From positions 547,466 through 611,465 of the forward strand of contig NZ_VBSL01000002.1 in the NCBI RefSeq assembly GCF_006149005.1: a stretch of 64,000 bases of DNA, read 5' to 3'. The number at the start of each line of letters is the position of its first letter. Within the stretch, counting starts at the first letter, position 1. Origin of the DNA: Larkinella sp. C7 (GTDB taxonomy: Bacteria > Bacteroidota > Bacteroidia > Cytophagales > Spirosomataceae). The translations under genes were made by a program, and so were the position numbers. The notes beneath the pieces are model-generated. The model was not told where the DNA came from and ran no database searches. It was given only the letters and a program-made list of their open reading frames with translations. This document shows positions 52,712 to 61,157 of the stretch, piece after piece.

Positions 52712-53651
52712 GGGGCCGTTCGCTGTCACGCGTAAAGGGTACATCAATTTCGCGGGTTTCGCGCGGGGCAGGTAGCGTTCCGGTGACGGTTCGCTCGGCC
52801 AGCACCACGGTGATGTTGTCGTGACCACCCCGGTTTTTGGCCAGTTGAACGAGTTCGGAAGCGACCTGGGGCAAGGTGTCCTGTGCCAGCAGCCGCAGCA
52901 AATCCTCCTCCCGGCAGTATTCGTACAAACCGTCGGAACACAGCAGCAGCCGGTCACCGGTATCGAACGGCAGCACGCAACGGCCCAGGTCCACCCGAAT
53001 GTCGGCTTTCGTACCCATTGCCTGCGTCAGGACGTTGCGTTCGGGATGGCGGGCGGCTTTTTCCTCCGTGATTTCCCCCATTTTTAGCAATTGCTGGACA
53101 TACGTATGGTCTTCCGTCAACTGGACGAGTTGACCGTTTTTGTACAGATACGCCCGGCTGTCGCCCACATGCGCGAAATACAGTTGCTCGTTCTGAACCA
53201 CCACGGCGGTGCAGGTTGTCCCCATACCCCGGAAAGTTTCGTGCTGAAGCGACTCGTCAAAAATTTGCCGGTTGGCAATCTGAAAAGCGCGCATCAGGCT
53301 ATTTTCAGTGGTATCGCGGAATTGAAAATATTCCCGGCTGACCGTCTCGGCGGCCATCTGACTGGCGATTTCCCCCGCCAGATGCCCACCCATGCCATCC
53401 GCCACCAGCAACAGATAGCCTTTTACCCGGCGGATGCCTTCATCGGCCAGCCGGACGAACAAGCCGGTGTCTTCGTTGTTTTTCCGGACATTCCCGATGT
53501 CCGAAACGACGATGGCATTGAGGTCGCCGGAAACGACGGGCGGTGTGGCCGGGTCTTCCCCCCCGCGTTCCGCCGACACGCGTTCTTCAACGGTTTCCGG
53601 CAAGGCGGGCGACGATTTTTTCCCGAAAAGATACTGGACTATATTTTTCAT
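52704..53651 (-). CDS. PP2C-family Ser/Thr phosphatase
   Basis: A 315-aa protein. PPM metal-binding motifs are visible: SDIGNVRKNNEDTGLFV (about residue 52), LLVADGMGGHLAGEIAS, HVGDSRAYLYKNGQL, LLCSDGLYEYC and RGGHDNITVVLAE. These enzymes reverse Ser/Thr kinase signalling with Mn2+/Mg2+. The N-terminal 40 residues are a low-complexity tail. It overlaps the kinase gene by 8 bp and follows the FHA-protease gene after 47 bp. The three genes form one signalling operon. Confidence 0.93.
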   Translation of the reverse strand: MKNIVQYLFGKKSSPALPETVEERVSAERGGEDPATPPVVSGDLNAIVVSDIGNVRKNNEDTGLFVRLADEGIRRVKGYLLLVADGMGGHLAGEIASQMAAETVSREYFQFRDTTENSLMRAFQIANRQIFDESLQHETFRGMGTTCTAVVVQNEQLYFAHVGDSRAYLYKNGQLVQLTEDHTYVQQLLKMGEITEEKAARHPERNVLTQAMGTKADIRVDLGRCVLPFDTGDRLLLCSDGLYEYCREEDLLRLLAQDTLPQVASELVQLAKNRGGHDNITVVLAERTVTGTLPAPRETREIDVPFTRDSERPHE

Positions 53652-53698
53652 GAACGCACTCTTTATCAGTTCGTTAAAGCATCTTTTCAGGCCTTGAA

Positions 53699-55393
53699 TC
53701 AGTCGACCACCTGCCGACGGCCCATCAGTTCAAGGCCGTAGGAGATGGGCACGGCAAAGGTGATGCGCGTGGCATCCTGCGTGGTGTTACTGGCGGTAAA
53801 GATGCCGATGACATTGCCCTCCCGGTCGAAAACCGGCCCTCCGCTGTTGCCCGCGCCGGTGGCGTTGACCGTGAGCTGGTAATAATCCCCAAACTCGCTG
53901 TAATAGCTGGACGACTTGCCGCTGCTCTGGCCTTTGATGATCTTGCCGACGTTGCCGGGGGTGACGGTCACGTCCGGCACCTTGACAAACTGCGGGTTGC
54001 GGTTGGCAAAATCCGACGAATTTTCGCCCACAAAGACATCCGGCGAAATACCGGGATAGCCCATCACCGTGACCAACTGACCCGAGGCAATGTCTTTTTC
54101 CGCATTCCGCATCTGAACGGGAGACAGGGTTTCGGCCAGGTCGATTTTGATCATGGCCACATCGTGTTTGGGCGAGATGATGGGTTTGCCGCTGGCCGGA
54201 AAACGCTGCTCGTTTTTGTTAAAAGTGACGTCGAGGTACGTATTGACCCCTTCGATGACTTTCCCCGACATCGGTTTTTTGCCGAAAAACCGTGTTTCTC
54301 CCGGCACCCAGCGGAACGGTTGCACCCGCTCCGGGCTGATTTCCCAACCCTTGGCACCCTGCACCAGCAGCAGGCCGGGAAACGCATCGGGCGGAAAATT
54401 GTAGTAGGAATTCCAGGCAGCAGCCACATGGCGGTTGGTCAGAATGTGGCCCTGGGGCGAAACCACGAAACCCGAACCACTGGCCCCGTGCATGGCAATG
54501 GGTTCGCCCACGGCCACGTCTTTTTTCAGCCCCAGCAGTGGTTCAATCTGACCGGGTTCGACTTCAATGTACATCGGGATATTTTTCGTTGTGCCGTCCC
54601 ATTGTTTAACCGGCATATACTGTTGGTAAATATCGTCACCGGTCGGGGTGTAGATCAGTTTGTAACCAAATTCGATGAAAACCACTTTGCTGGTGTTGGC
54701 AGAGGCAATTTGCTCGGTCGTCAGGGAATGATCCGGTTTCGAAGCCGGTAACACAACCGGGCGGTTGACAACCACCGTGGTATTGGTCCGGAACTGGTCT
54801 TTAAACGCGAAGGCGATGCCGGATAAAATGGCCAGCACCAGGGCGGCTCCTACCAGCACCGAGCGCGTTGTTTTTTTGCGTTCGGTCACCATCATCCGTT
54901 CAACGGTTTGCTTGCCCAGGCCCGCTTTGGCCGGCACACCGGAAAAGTCTAATGCATCGGAAACCGGCACCGGCATTTTGAATTCACTGGTTGGGTTGTC
55001 GGGCGCAGGCATCTCGACCAGCCGCGTGCTCTGCATCCACTCGGCGGGGCGGGGATTGAGGTCGAACTGGAAAACCGGGCCGCCCTGGCCAAGCTGCACT
55101 TCGTCGCCCGGTTGCAGAACCGCCGAGCCGACAATGCGGGTTTTGTTGACGAAAATACCGTTCCGGGAGTTGTTGTCGACCACCTTGAAAACCGGCTGCG
55201 GTCCTTCTTCTTTCACGAGTTTGCCGTGTTCGCGGGAAACCGTCGAGTCCAGTTCGGGATCGAACCGCAGGTCGTTGGCGATGCCCCGCCCGAACGTCAG
55301 TTCGGTGTATTTCTTGTAGTCGAATTCTTCGACCTGGTTGGCTTTGGTGCCGGTAAGATGACGGATGACAAACCGTTCTATTCGAGTGGCCAT
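53699..55393 (-). CDS. FHA domain - transmembrane - trypsin-like protease
   Basis: A 564-aa protein. The FHA domain covers residues 20-115 (LTFGRGIANDLRF, STVSREHGKL, NNSRNGIFVN) and would bind phosphothreonine in the cytoplasm. A transmembrane helix lies near 176-196 (SVLVGAALVLAILSGIAFAF). The external part is a trypsin-like serine protease with a complete triad: His near 317 (LTNRHVAAAW), Asp near 410 (KHDVAMIKID) and Ser near 518 (GAGNSGGPVFD). No PDZ domain follows. As first gene of the PP2C-kinase operon it probably links phosphorylation inside the cell to proteolysis outside the membrane. Confidence 0.9.
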   Translation of the reverse strand: MATRIERFVIRHLTGTKANQVEEFDYKKYTELTFGRGIANDLRFDPELDSTVSREHGKLVKEEGPQPVFKVVDNNSRNGIFVNKTRIVGSAVLQPGDEVQLGQGGPVFQFDLNPRPAEWMQSTRLVEMPAPDNPTSEFKMPVPVSDALDFSGVPAKAGLGKQTVERMMVTERKKTTRSVLVGAALVLAILSGIAFAFKDQFRTNTTVVVNRPVVLPASKPDHSLTTEQIASANTSKVVFIEFGYKLIYTPTGDDIYQQYMPVKQWDGTTKNIPMYIEVEPGQIEPLLGLKKDVAVGEPIAMHGASGSGFVVSPQGHILTNRHVAAAWNSYYNFPPDAFPGLLLVQGAKGWEISPERVQPFRWVPGETRFFGKKPMSGKVIEGVNTYLDVTFNKNEQRFPASGKPIISPKHDVAMIKIDLAETLSPVQMRNAEKDIASGQLVTVMGYPGISPDVFVGENSSDFANRNPQFVKVPDVTVTPGNVGKIIKGQSSGKSSSYYSEFGDYYQLTVNATGAGNSGGPVFDREGNVIGIFTASNTTQDATRITFAVPISYGLELMGRRQVVD

Positions 55394-55614
55394 GAGTGAC
55401 AGGAGTTAATACGTTGTAGGGTTGGATTTTTTTTGCCGTTTGGACACTACAAAGGTGGGGAACCGGCCCGCGGGAGGAAATCGGGAAAAGCCCTGATTTT
55501 CGACTCCGGGAAACCTGTATTTTGCGTCTATAGGAAAACCTATATTTTGCGGTAGTCCGTTGTACTTGAAGGTTTTATATCCGTACTTTCGGCATCCTCT
55601 TTCACTTTCAGGCC

Positions 55615-57684
55615 ATGCGTAACCTCCTGCTCCTGCTTCTATCCAGTACGGTCGCCCTTGCCCAGAATCCGGTGATCGATTCGCTGCAAAACCGGCTGAA
55701 ACAGCCTCAGGCGGATAGCTTTCGTGTCCTGACTCTACACGAACTGGCGACCAATTACTGGTGGAATGGCTATGATTCACTCGCCATCCAGACGCTTCGT
55801 GCAGGTATGCGGGTGGCCCGGAAAGCGAACTACCCCACGGGCGAAATCCGCGCCCGGCTGGCCCTGGCCCGCATCGAAGCCGATTACCTGTCTGACACAA
55901 AAACCGCTCACGCTCAACTGGATACCGCCCAAAACCGGGCAATTGCCATCCATGATCTGTCGTTGCAGGGACAGGTTTTTCTCCGGCGGGCGCAGTTGTA
56001 TTCAAACATCATGGCGAAACTCCCGGAAGCCCGAACCCTGTTGCAGCAGGCCCTGGCGAAGTTTCGGGAAGGCAACGACCGGCGTTGGGAAGCACAGGCG
56101 TACAACGAACTGGCGATCATGCAAATGGGGGAAGGACAGTACGTCGAAGCAATCAATCTGTGGCTCAAGGCCCGGCGGATTCAGGAAAGCATGAACGACT
56201 GGAAAAGCCTGCGGTCTACCCTGCCGAATCTGGGTGCGGCTTACGTGAAACTCAACCGGTATGACGATGCTCTGGCCTGTTTTGCCGAGGGTGAAAAAAT
56301 TGCCAACCGGCTGAACGATCGTCTGGTTAAAACCTTTCTGGTCGGCAAAAAAGCGGAAATCTTCGAGCGAAAAGGTCAATACACACCGGCGCTTGCTCTC
56401 TACCTCGAGCAGGTAAAAGCGTATGAAAATCCTTACCTGCCCAGTAATCTGGCGCGGGCCTACGGTGCGGTGGGTCGGATGTACATTGCTCTCCACCAGT
56501 ATGACAAAGCCCTTGCCTACTCCCAACGCTCGCAGGACACGTACCGAAAAACCGTTGAGAAGACCGAGGAGGCTCTGGAGCATAACGCCCAGCATAATTT
56601 CGGGGAAATTCACATCGGACTGAAGCAGTATGAACGGGCGATTCCGTATGCCAAAACCGGGCTGGCGTGGACGAAAGACATCCGCGAAATGCGACCCGAA
56701 CGCACCAAATACCTGCAGCAACTGGCCGTTGCCTACGAACACCTGAACCAGCCCGCCCAGGCACTGTATTATTTCAAATGGTATAAAGCGGAAGCCGATA
56801 CGATGCTGAATGAAGAAGCCATTCAGAAAGCGACGGCGGCCAGCATGACCTACGATTTTGAGAAAAAACAGCAGGTGACCCGGCTCCGGCAGGCGCAGCA
56901 ACAAAACCGCATCACCTCGCTGGAAAAAGACCAACTGGCCCAGTCCCGCAACTTCCTGATTGCGATGCTGTTGCTCAGTGCCGGAACGCTCGGCTACGTG
57001 ATCTGGAGCAACCGGCGGTTGCGAATCAAAAACGAGGAGCTTTCCCGGAAAAATGCCGAGATTGAAGCCGCGCTCTACCGCGGTCAGACGATGGAACGGA
57101 AGCGGGTGGCCAGTGAACTGCACGACAGCGTGGCGGCCAAGGTATCGGCCCTGAAGTGGCGGTTCGAAGCCATGGACACCTCGCAGTTTGACGATGGCCA
57201 GCAGCGGGAACACACGCGCCTGCTGGATCACATGGGTGAAGTGTATGACGACATCCGGGCGATTTCGCACAACCTGATGCCCGAAATCCTCGAAAAACAG
57301 GGCTTGCAGGCGGCTTTGATCAAACTGACGGATACCTTAAACGTGCAGAACCGCACCCGGTTTATGCTGGAAGTGGACGACTCGGGCGCGGACGTGCGGG
57401 GAAAAACCGCCTATGAACTCTACGCCATTTCGCTCGAACTGGTCAATAACATTCTCAAACACGCCAACGCCCGCAGTGCGGGGATTGCCCTGCACCGCCA
57501 GAACGGTTTTCTGAAACTGACCATTCAGGACGACGGCGCAGGCATTGATGAGAACAGGATTTCGGACGGAGTTGGCATGCGGAATATGCAGTCGCGGCTG
57601 GAACGGCTGGGCGGCAGTTTCTACATTTCAAGTCCCGAGCCGGGTGGCACCTGTGTGAATGTGCAGATTCCGATGGCCAGTTAA
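55615..57684 (+). CDS. TPR sensor histidine kinase (HisKA_3 type)
   Basis: A 689-aa protein with a signal peptide (residues 1-15, ending VALAQN). Residues 20-400 hold about eight TPR units in the periplasm (for example AQAYNELAIMQMGEGQYVEA, YGAVGRMYIALHQYDKALAY). A transmembrane helix lies at about 445-463, then a coiled coil and HisKA_3 with the phospho-acceptor His near residue 502 (RVASELHDSVAAKVSALKW), and a HATPase_c with DDGAGIDENRISDGVGMRN. It pairs with the NarL-type regulator just downstream on the opposite strand (13 bp between stops). Confidence 0.92.
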   Translation: MRNLLLLLLSSTVALAQNPVIDSLQNRLKQPQADSFRVLTLHELATNYWWNGYDSLAIQTLRAGMRVARKANYPTGEIRARLALARIEADYLSDTKTAHAQLDTAQNRAIAIHDLSLQGQVFLRRAQLYSNIMAKLPEARTLLQQALAKFREGNDRRWEAQAYNELAIMQMGEGQYVEAINLWLKARRIQESMNDWKSLRSTLPNLGAAYVKLNRYDDALACFAEGEKIANRLNDRLVKTFLVGKKAEIFERKGQYTPALALYLEQVKAYENPYLPSNLARAYGAVGRMYIALHQYDKALAYSQRSQDTYRKTVEKTEEALEHNAQHNFGEIHIGLKQYERAIPYAKTGLAWTKDIREMRPERTKYLQQLAVAYEHLNQPAQALYYFKWYKAEADTMLNEEAIQKATAASMTYDFEKKQQVTRLRQAQQQNRITSLEKDQLAQSRNFLIAMLLLSAGTLGYVIWSNRRLRIKNEELSRKNAEIEAALYRGQTMERKRVASELHDSVAAKVSALKWRFEAMDTSQFDDGQQREHTRLLDHMGEVYDDIRAISHNLMPEILEKQGLQAALIKLTDTLNVQNRTRFMLEVDDSGADVRGKTAYELYAISLELVNNILKHANARSAGIALHRQNGFLKLTIQDDGAGIDENRISDGVGMRNMQSRLERLGGSFYISSPEPGGTCVNVQIPMAS

Positions 57685-57697
57685 AACCGCCCTGACG

Positions 57698-58354
57698 CTA
57701 CAGCAAACCGTGCCGGACGGCGTATTTGATGATGCCAATTGAATTTTTGACGGCCAGTTTCCGCAGTATATTGTGGCGGTGCGTCTCAACCGTTCCGGGA
57801 CTGATGAACAGTTTTTCGGCGATGGCGTTGGTGGAAAGTTCCTGCGCCACGAGCCGGATGATCTCGAGTTCGCGGTCGGTCAGGGGCGACAGGGGTGCGG
57901 GGGCTTCGTCCAACGCCCGAACCGGGCTTACCGGCAGCGCCACCAACTGGGTCATGACCGATTCCGAGAAATACTTCTCCCCACGGGCCACGGTTTTCAC
58001 GGCTTTCTCCAGTTCGGCTTTCCCGGCTTTTTTCATCACGTAGCCCGATATACCGGCCCGGAACGCTTCCCGAATGCTGTCGGCATCTTCCGAAACCGTC
58101 AGCATCAGCACTTTGATGTGGGGAAACTGCTGGCGGATTTTCAGCGTCAGATTAATTCCGTCGAGGTGCGGCATGTTCATGTCCGACAGCACAATATCGA
58201 CCTCCTGATTCCCCAAAAAACCCATTACATCCCGGCTGTCGTTCAGCGTACCCATGATTTCGACCCCGTCGATGCGGCTCAGCAGCAGAGACAAACTGTC
58301 CAGAATAATTTCGTGATCATCCGTTAAGAGTAGACGTATGGGGGGCATAGGCAA
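57698..58354 (-). CDS. NarL/LuxR-type response regulator
   Basis: A 218-aa protein. The receiver domain (residues 5-120) has the acidic pair in LLLTDDHEIIL and the phospho-acceptor Asp in DIVLSDMNMPHLDGINL, with the Lys in GYVMKKAGKAELEKAV. The C-terminal LuxR-type helix-turn-helix is LTDREL, EKLFISPGTVETHRHNIL and KLAVKNSIGIIKYA. It is the evident partner of the TPR kinase at 55615, in an unusual convergent arrangement. Targets are unknown. Confidence 0.94.
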   Translation of the reverse strand: MPMPPIRLLLTDDHEIILDSLSLLLSRIDGVEIMGTLNDSRDVMGFLGNQEVDIVLSDMNMPHLDGINLTLKIRQQFPHIKVLMLTVSEDADSIREAFRAGISGYVMKKAGKAELEKAVKTVARGEKYFSESVMTQLVALPVSPVRALDEAPAPLSPLTDRELEIIRLVAQELSTNAIAEKLFISPGTVETHRHNILRKLAVKNSIGIIKYAVRHGLL

Positions 58355-58463
58355 CAGAGTCAGGGTGAATCTCGCGGGTCTTTCAAAGATAAAGAGGATT
58401 TAGAAAATAGCAAGGTATCGTGCTGATGTAAAACCACTTAGCTAGGTTGGTTTTTACTGTAAA

Positions 58464-58558
58464 GAATGTAAAATGTTAAATGATGAATGGTAAATGTAAA
58501 AGTGCGGGTTTGGAGACTCCTTTTACATTTACCATTCATCATTTAACATTTTACATTC
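58464..58558. terminator. 39-bp perfect palindrome after the sus operon
   Basis: Arms 58464-58502 and 58520-58558 are exact reverse complements with a 17-nt loop, starting 8 bp after the stop of the oxidoreductase gene. The arms are made of AATG/AAATG units and there is no strong T-run. It ends the minus-strand operon and may protect its 3' end. Confidence 0.75.
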
Positions 58559-58566
58559 CCTTTCCC

Positions 58567-60276
58567 CTACAACGTCAGCCGCTGCTTGTCCTTCAGCAGC
58601 ACCGCTTTCAGTTTCGCATACGGCACTTTTTGAACGGAGGTTTTTCCATCAATGGCCAGCACGGCGGCTGTGGCGGCCGATTGCCCCAGAATCATGAACA
58701 CCGGTTCCATCCGGATGGAACCGTAGGCAATGTGCGAACTCGATACACAAACCGGCACCAGCAGGTTTGTACACTCGTTTTCTTTGGGTACAATCGAACC
58801 GTAGGCAATCGAATACGGCTTGTCGGGATGAACACCAATGTCGCCTTCGTTCTGGACAAAACCGTCTTTTTTGACAAACCGCTGCGAATTGTGGGCATCC
58901 AGCGCGTAGGACCCCATGCCCACCGGATTCGGCACGTCGGTTTTGCCCAGCGCGTCGGCTTCCTTCATGACAAATTCGCCCAGCATCCGACGGGCTTCCC
59001 GGATATACAACTGGTGCGGCCAGTTTCCGTTGTCCTTGAATTCATCTTTGGGTAACCCCCACTGCTGCATGGCCTCGTGGACATCCGCCGGAATTTTCGG
59101 ATCGTTCTGCATGTAATACAACAACCCCTTCTGGTACAGTTCGTGGTCGCGTATGATCTGTTTGCGACGTTCGTAGGTCGCTTCGGGGTAATCGTAATTC
59201 TTCCCGATGTAGTCGGTGCTGAACGGACCGTGGTTGTTGGTATCGGTTTTGCGGTTCGGAATGGGGTCGTATTTATCAAACGTTTCACGCCAGCCCGTGG
59301 CAAAAACGCGGGCCAGGAGTTCGTAGCGACTCGGATCGTAGCCAGCAGGCTTCGGGAACGGAATGCGGTTTTCGGGGTGATTGCTCAGGCACATCCGGAA
59401 ACAATACGCCTGAATTTTGTGGTCACCGGTGCCGTTTGCGCCCGGTTCTTCCGCCGATATTTCGGGCAATAAACCGCTTTTAGGATCGCCTTCCACTTTG
59501 TAGGGACTCACATTTTTCTTGAAATAGTGGCCGTGCTGAAAAACGCCGACCTGCATACCGTTGTGCGTTTCGTTGTAGACACTGTTCGCTTCCCGGCCAA
59601 CGTGGTATTTCACGCCCGCTGCCGCCATCAGATCCCCTTCGTAGGTAGCATCGATGAACACTTTCCCCTGATAAACCGTACCGCCCAGCGTTTTGAACGA
59701 CGTAATAGCCCCCGCCTGTTTCTGAACCCCTTTCGCCGACCGGTCCAGCCATTCGTTGCGGTATACCGTCAGTTTATTTTCCCTCACAAAATCCTCAAAA
59801 ACCTGCTCGGCCGCGTGTGGTTCAAAGATCCACATGGTGCGGTTGGTGCCGTCGAGCGCGGGCGTCCCCTGGCCTTTATTGCCGTATTCCGAGCGTTTCT
59901 GCCAGGTCCACGAAGCGTCTTTCTGGTAATGCTGATAAAGCCGCTGGTAAAACTCGCGGGAGAGTCCGCCAATGACCTCCTTGTTGCCCGTGTCGGTGAA
60001 GCCCAGCCCCCCCGACGACAAACCGCCCAGGTGCTTATCCGGCGACACGATAATGACCGATTTGCCCATCTTTTTAACCTGCACGGCAGCCGTCACGGCC
60101 GCCGATGTGCCACCATAAATGATCACATCGGCCTGCCGCACCACCGCTTTTCGGGTTGCGGTCGGTTCGACGATGGATGTTCGATAACCGGGCAGCATCA
60201 GGAGCAGGCCCAACAGGAGGCCGGTGACGGACCCTTTTTTAAAAAATTCAGAAGCGAACGGGTTGTACAAAGTCAT
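58567..60276 (-). CDS. FAD-dependent oxidoreductase
   Basis: A 569-aa protein with a hydrophobic N-terminus (GLLLGLLLMLPGY) suggesting export. The Rossmann FAD motif is VIIYGGTSAAVTAAVQVKKM (about residues 50-70), followed by GGLSSGGLGFTDTGNKEVIGG. This matches the FAD_oxidored family (PF12831) that often sits in Bacteroidota carbohydrate gene clusters. IDATYEGDLMAAAGV near residue 215 and SSHIAYGSIRMEPVFMILGQ near the C-terminus are also typical. The substrate is unknown, probably a sugar or a derivative. It is the last gene after susCD and the SGNH gene, 22 bp from the latter. Confidence 0.88.
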   Translation of the reverse strand: MTLYNPFASEFFKKGSVTGLLLGLLLMLPGYRTSIVEPTATRKAVVRQADVIIYGGTSAAVTAAVQVKKMGKSVIIVSPDKHLGGLSSGGLGFTDTGNKEVIGGLSREFYQRLYQHYQKDASWTWQKRSEYGNKGQGTPALDGTNRTMWIFEPHAAEQVFEDFVRENKLTVYRNEWLDRSAKGVQKQAGAITSFKTLGGTVYQGKVFIDATYEGDLMAAAGVKYHVGREANSVYNETHNGMQVGVFQHGHYFKKNVSPYKVEGDPKSGLLPEISAEEPGANGTGDHKIQAYCFRMCLSNHPENRIPFPKPAGYDPSRYELLARVFATGWRETFDKYDPIPNRKTDTNNHGPFSTDYIGKNYDYPEATYERRKQIIRDHELYQKGLLYYMQNDPKIPADVHEAMQQWGLPKDEFKDNGNWPHQLYIREARRMLGEFVMKEADALGKTDVPNPVGMGSYALDAHNSQRFVKKDGFVQNEGDIGVHPDKPYSIAYGSIVPKENECTNLLVPVCVSSSHIAYGSIRMEPVFMILGQSAATAAVLAIDGKTSVQKVPYAKLKAVLLKDKQRLTL

Positions 60277-60298
60277 AGTGATTCAGGAAAGACAGCAC

Positions 60299-61021
60299 TC
60301 AGGCTGCCACTAGTTTTTGAAGATAAGCCGGGTAGTTTTTACCGTCGCCATCACCGTGGGTAATGCTGTCACCGAAACAGACGATGCGGTTTTTCACCAA
60401 TTGACGCTGCACCAGAAACGTGTAAAGGGCCACGGCCATCGTCCGGTAGCCTTCCGCAGTGGGATGAATACCATCGGTTTTGTTGCTGTTGGCTTCGTTT
60501 TTTAACAAGCTGTTCGCTTCCAGACCAATGTTCCCTACGGTTTCGAAAATATGGTGCATATCCAGCAAAGACGAATTGGTATCCGAAGCTACTTTCCGAA
60601 TGACGTCATTCATCGCCTTTTTTCGGGCGGTATGTCCCTCAGGCTGGTAAAAAGCCGGGTCGTGTCGGGTCATCAGGTAGGGTTCATAAACCGGCAGAAT
60701 CGTCATTAGCACAAGTTGGCTCCGGATTGCGATCAGTCGGGAACAGATCGTCCGCATGTTTTGCTCATAGACGGGCAATGGAACGTACTTTTTGCTGTTC
60801 ACGTCGTTGGTTCCGGCCATCAGAATGGTCAGTTCGGGCCGCTGCGCCAGGCAATCCTTCTCGATCCGGGCCAGCAAATCGACGGTATTGTTGCCGCCAA
60901 CCCCCGCATTGATGACCACCGGACCAGGTTCTGCGGTTTTTGGCTCACTGTTGTCAGACAATGACTTGCCAAGAAAAGGGGCTACTGCCAGGGTACTTTG
61001 CAAAAACGTTCGACGCTGCAT
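60299..61021 (-). CDS. circularly permuted SGNH/GDSL hydrolase
   Basis: A 240-aa protein with a twin-Arg-like leader (MQRRTFLQSTLAVAPFLG). SGNH blocks are present in the wrong order. Block II is VVINAGVGGNNT (Gly near 40), block III is MAGTNDV (G70, N72, D73), block V is TDGIHPTAEGY (D183, H186), and block I IVCFGDSITHG (G217-S219) comes last, at the C-terminus. In ordinary family members block I is N-terminal. All catalytic residues are kept, so an active permuted esterase is likely. It lies 136 bp downstream of susD and 22 bp upstream of the oxidoreductase gene, and may deacetylate the imported glycan. Confidence 0.85.
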   Translation of the reverse strand: MQRRTFLQSTLAVAPFLGKSLSDNSEPKTAEPGPVVINAGVGGNNTVDLLARIEKDCLAQRPELTILMAGTNDVNSKKYVPLPVYEQNMRTICSRLIAIRSQLVLMTILPVYEPYLMTRHDPAFYQPEGHTARKKAMNDVIRKVASDTNSSLLDMHHIFETVGNIGLEANSLLKNEANSNKTDGIHPTAEGYRTMAVALYTFLVQRQLVKNRIVCFGDSITHGDGDGKNYPAYLQKLVAA

Positions 61022-61157
61022 GTTATAACGGTTTACGGTTTTCAGTTTACGGTTTTACGGTTGCTGACGCGTTGTTTTTCATTCCCCATCCATTGTTAAC
61101 TATTGATTTTCAACTGTAAATCGAAAAACCGTATACCGAAAATCGTACGACAAAAAT

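Noticed and set aside
52712-52957. Upstream extension of the Ser/Thr kinase
   Set aside because: The extra 82 codons overlap the PP2C gene in another frame and give a Cys/Trp/Pro-rich sequence. The start at 52711 with an 8-bp overlap is better.
56002-57270. 422-codon frame antisense to the TPR kinase
   Set aside because: The sense strand has TPR and kinase motifs; the antisense product has none.
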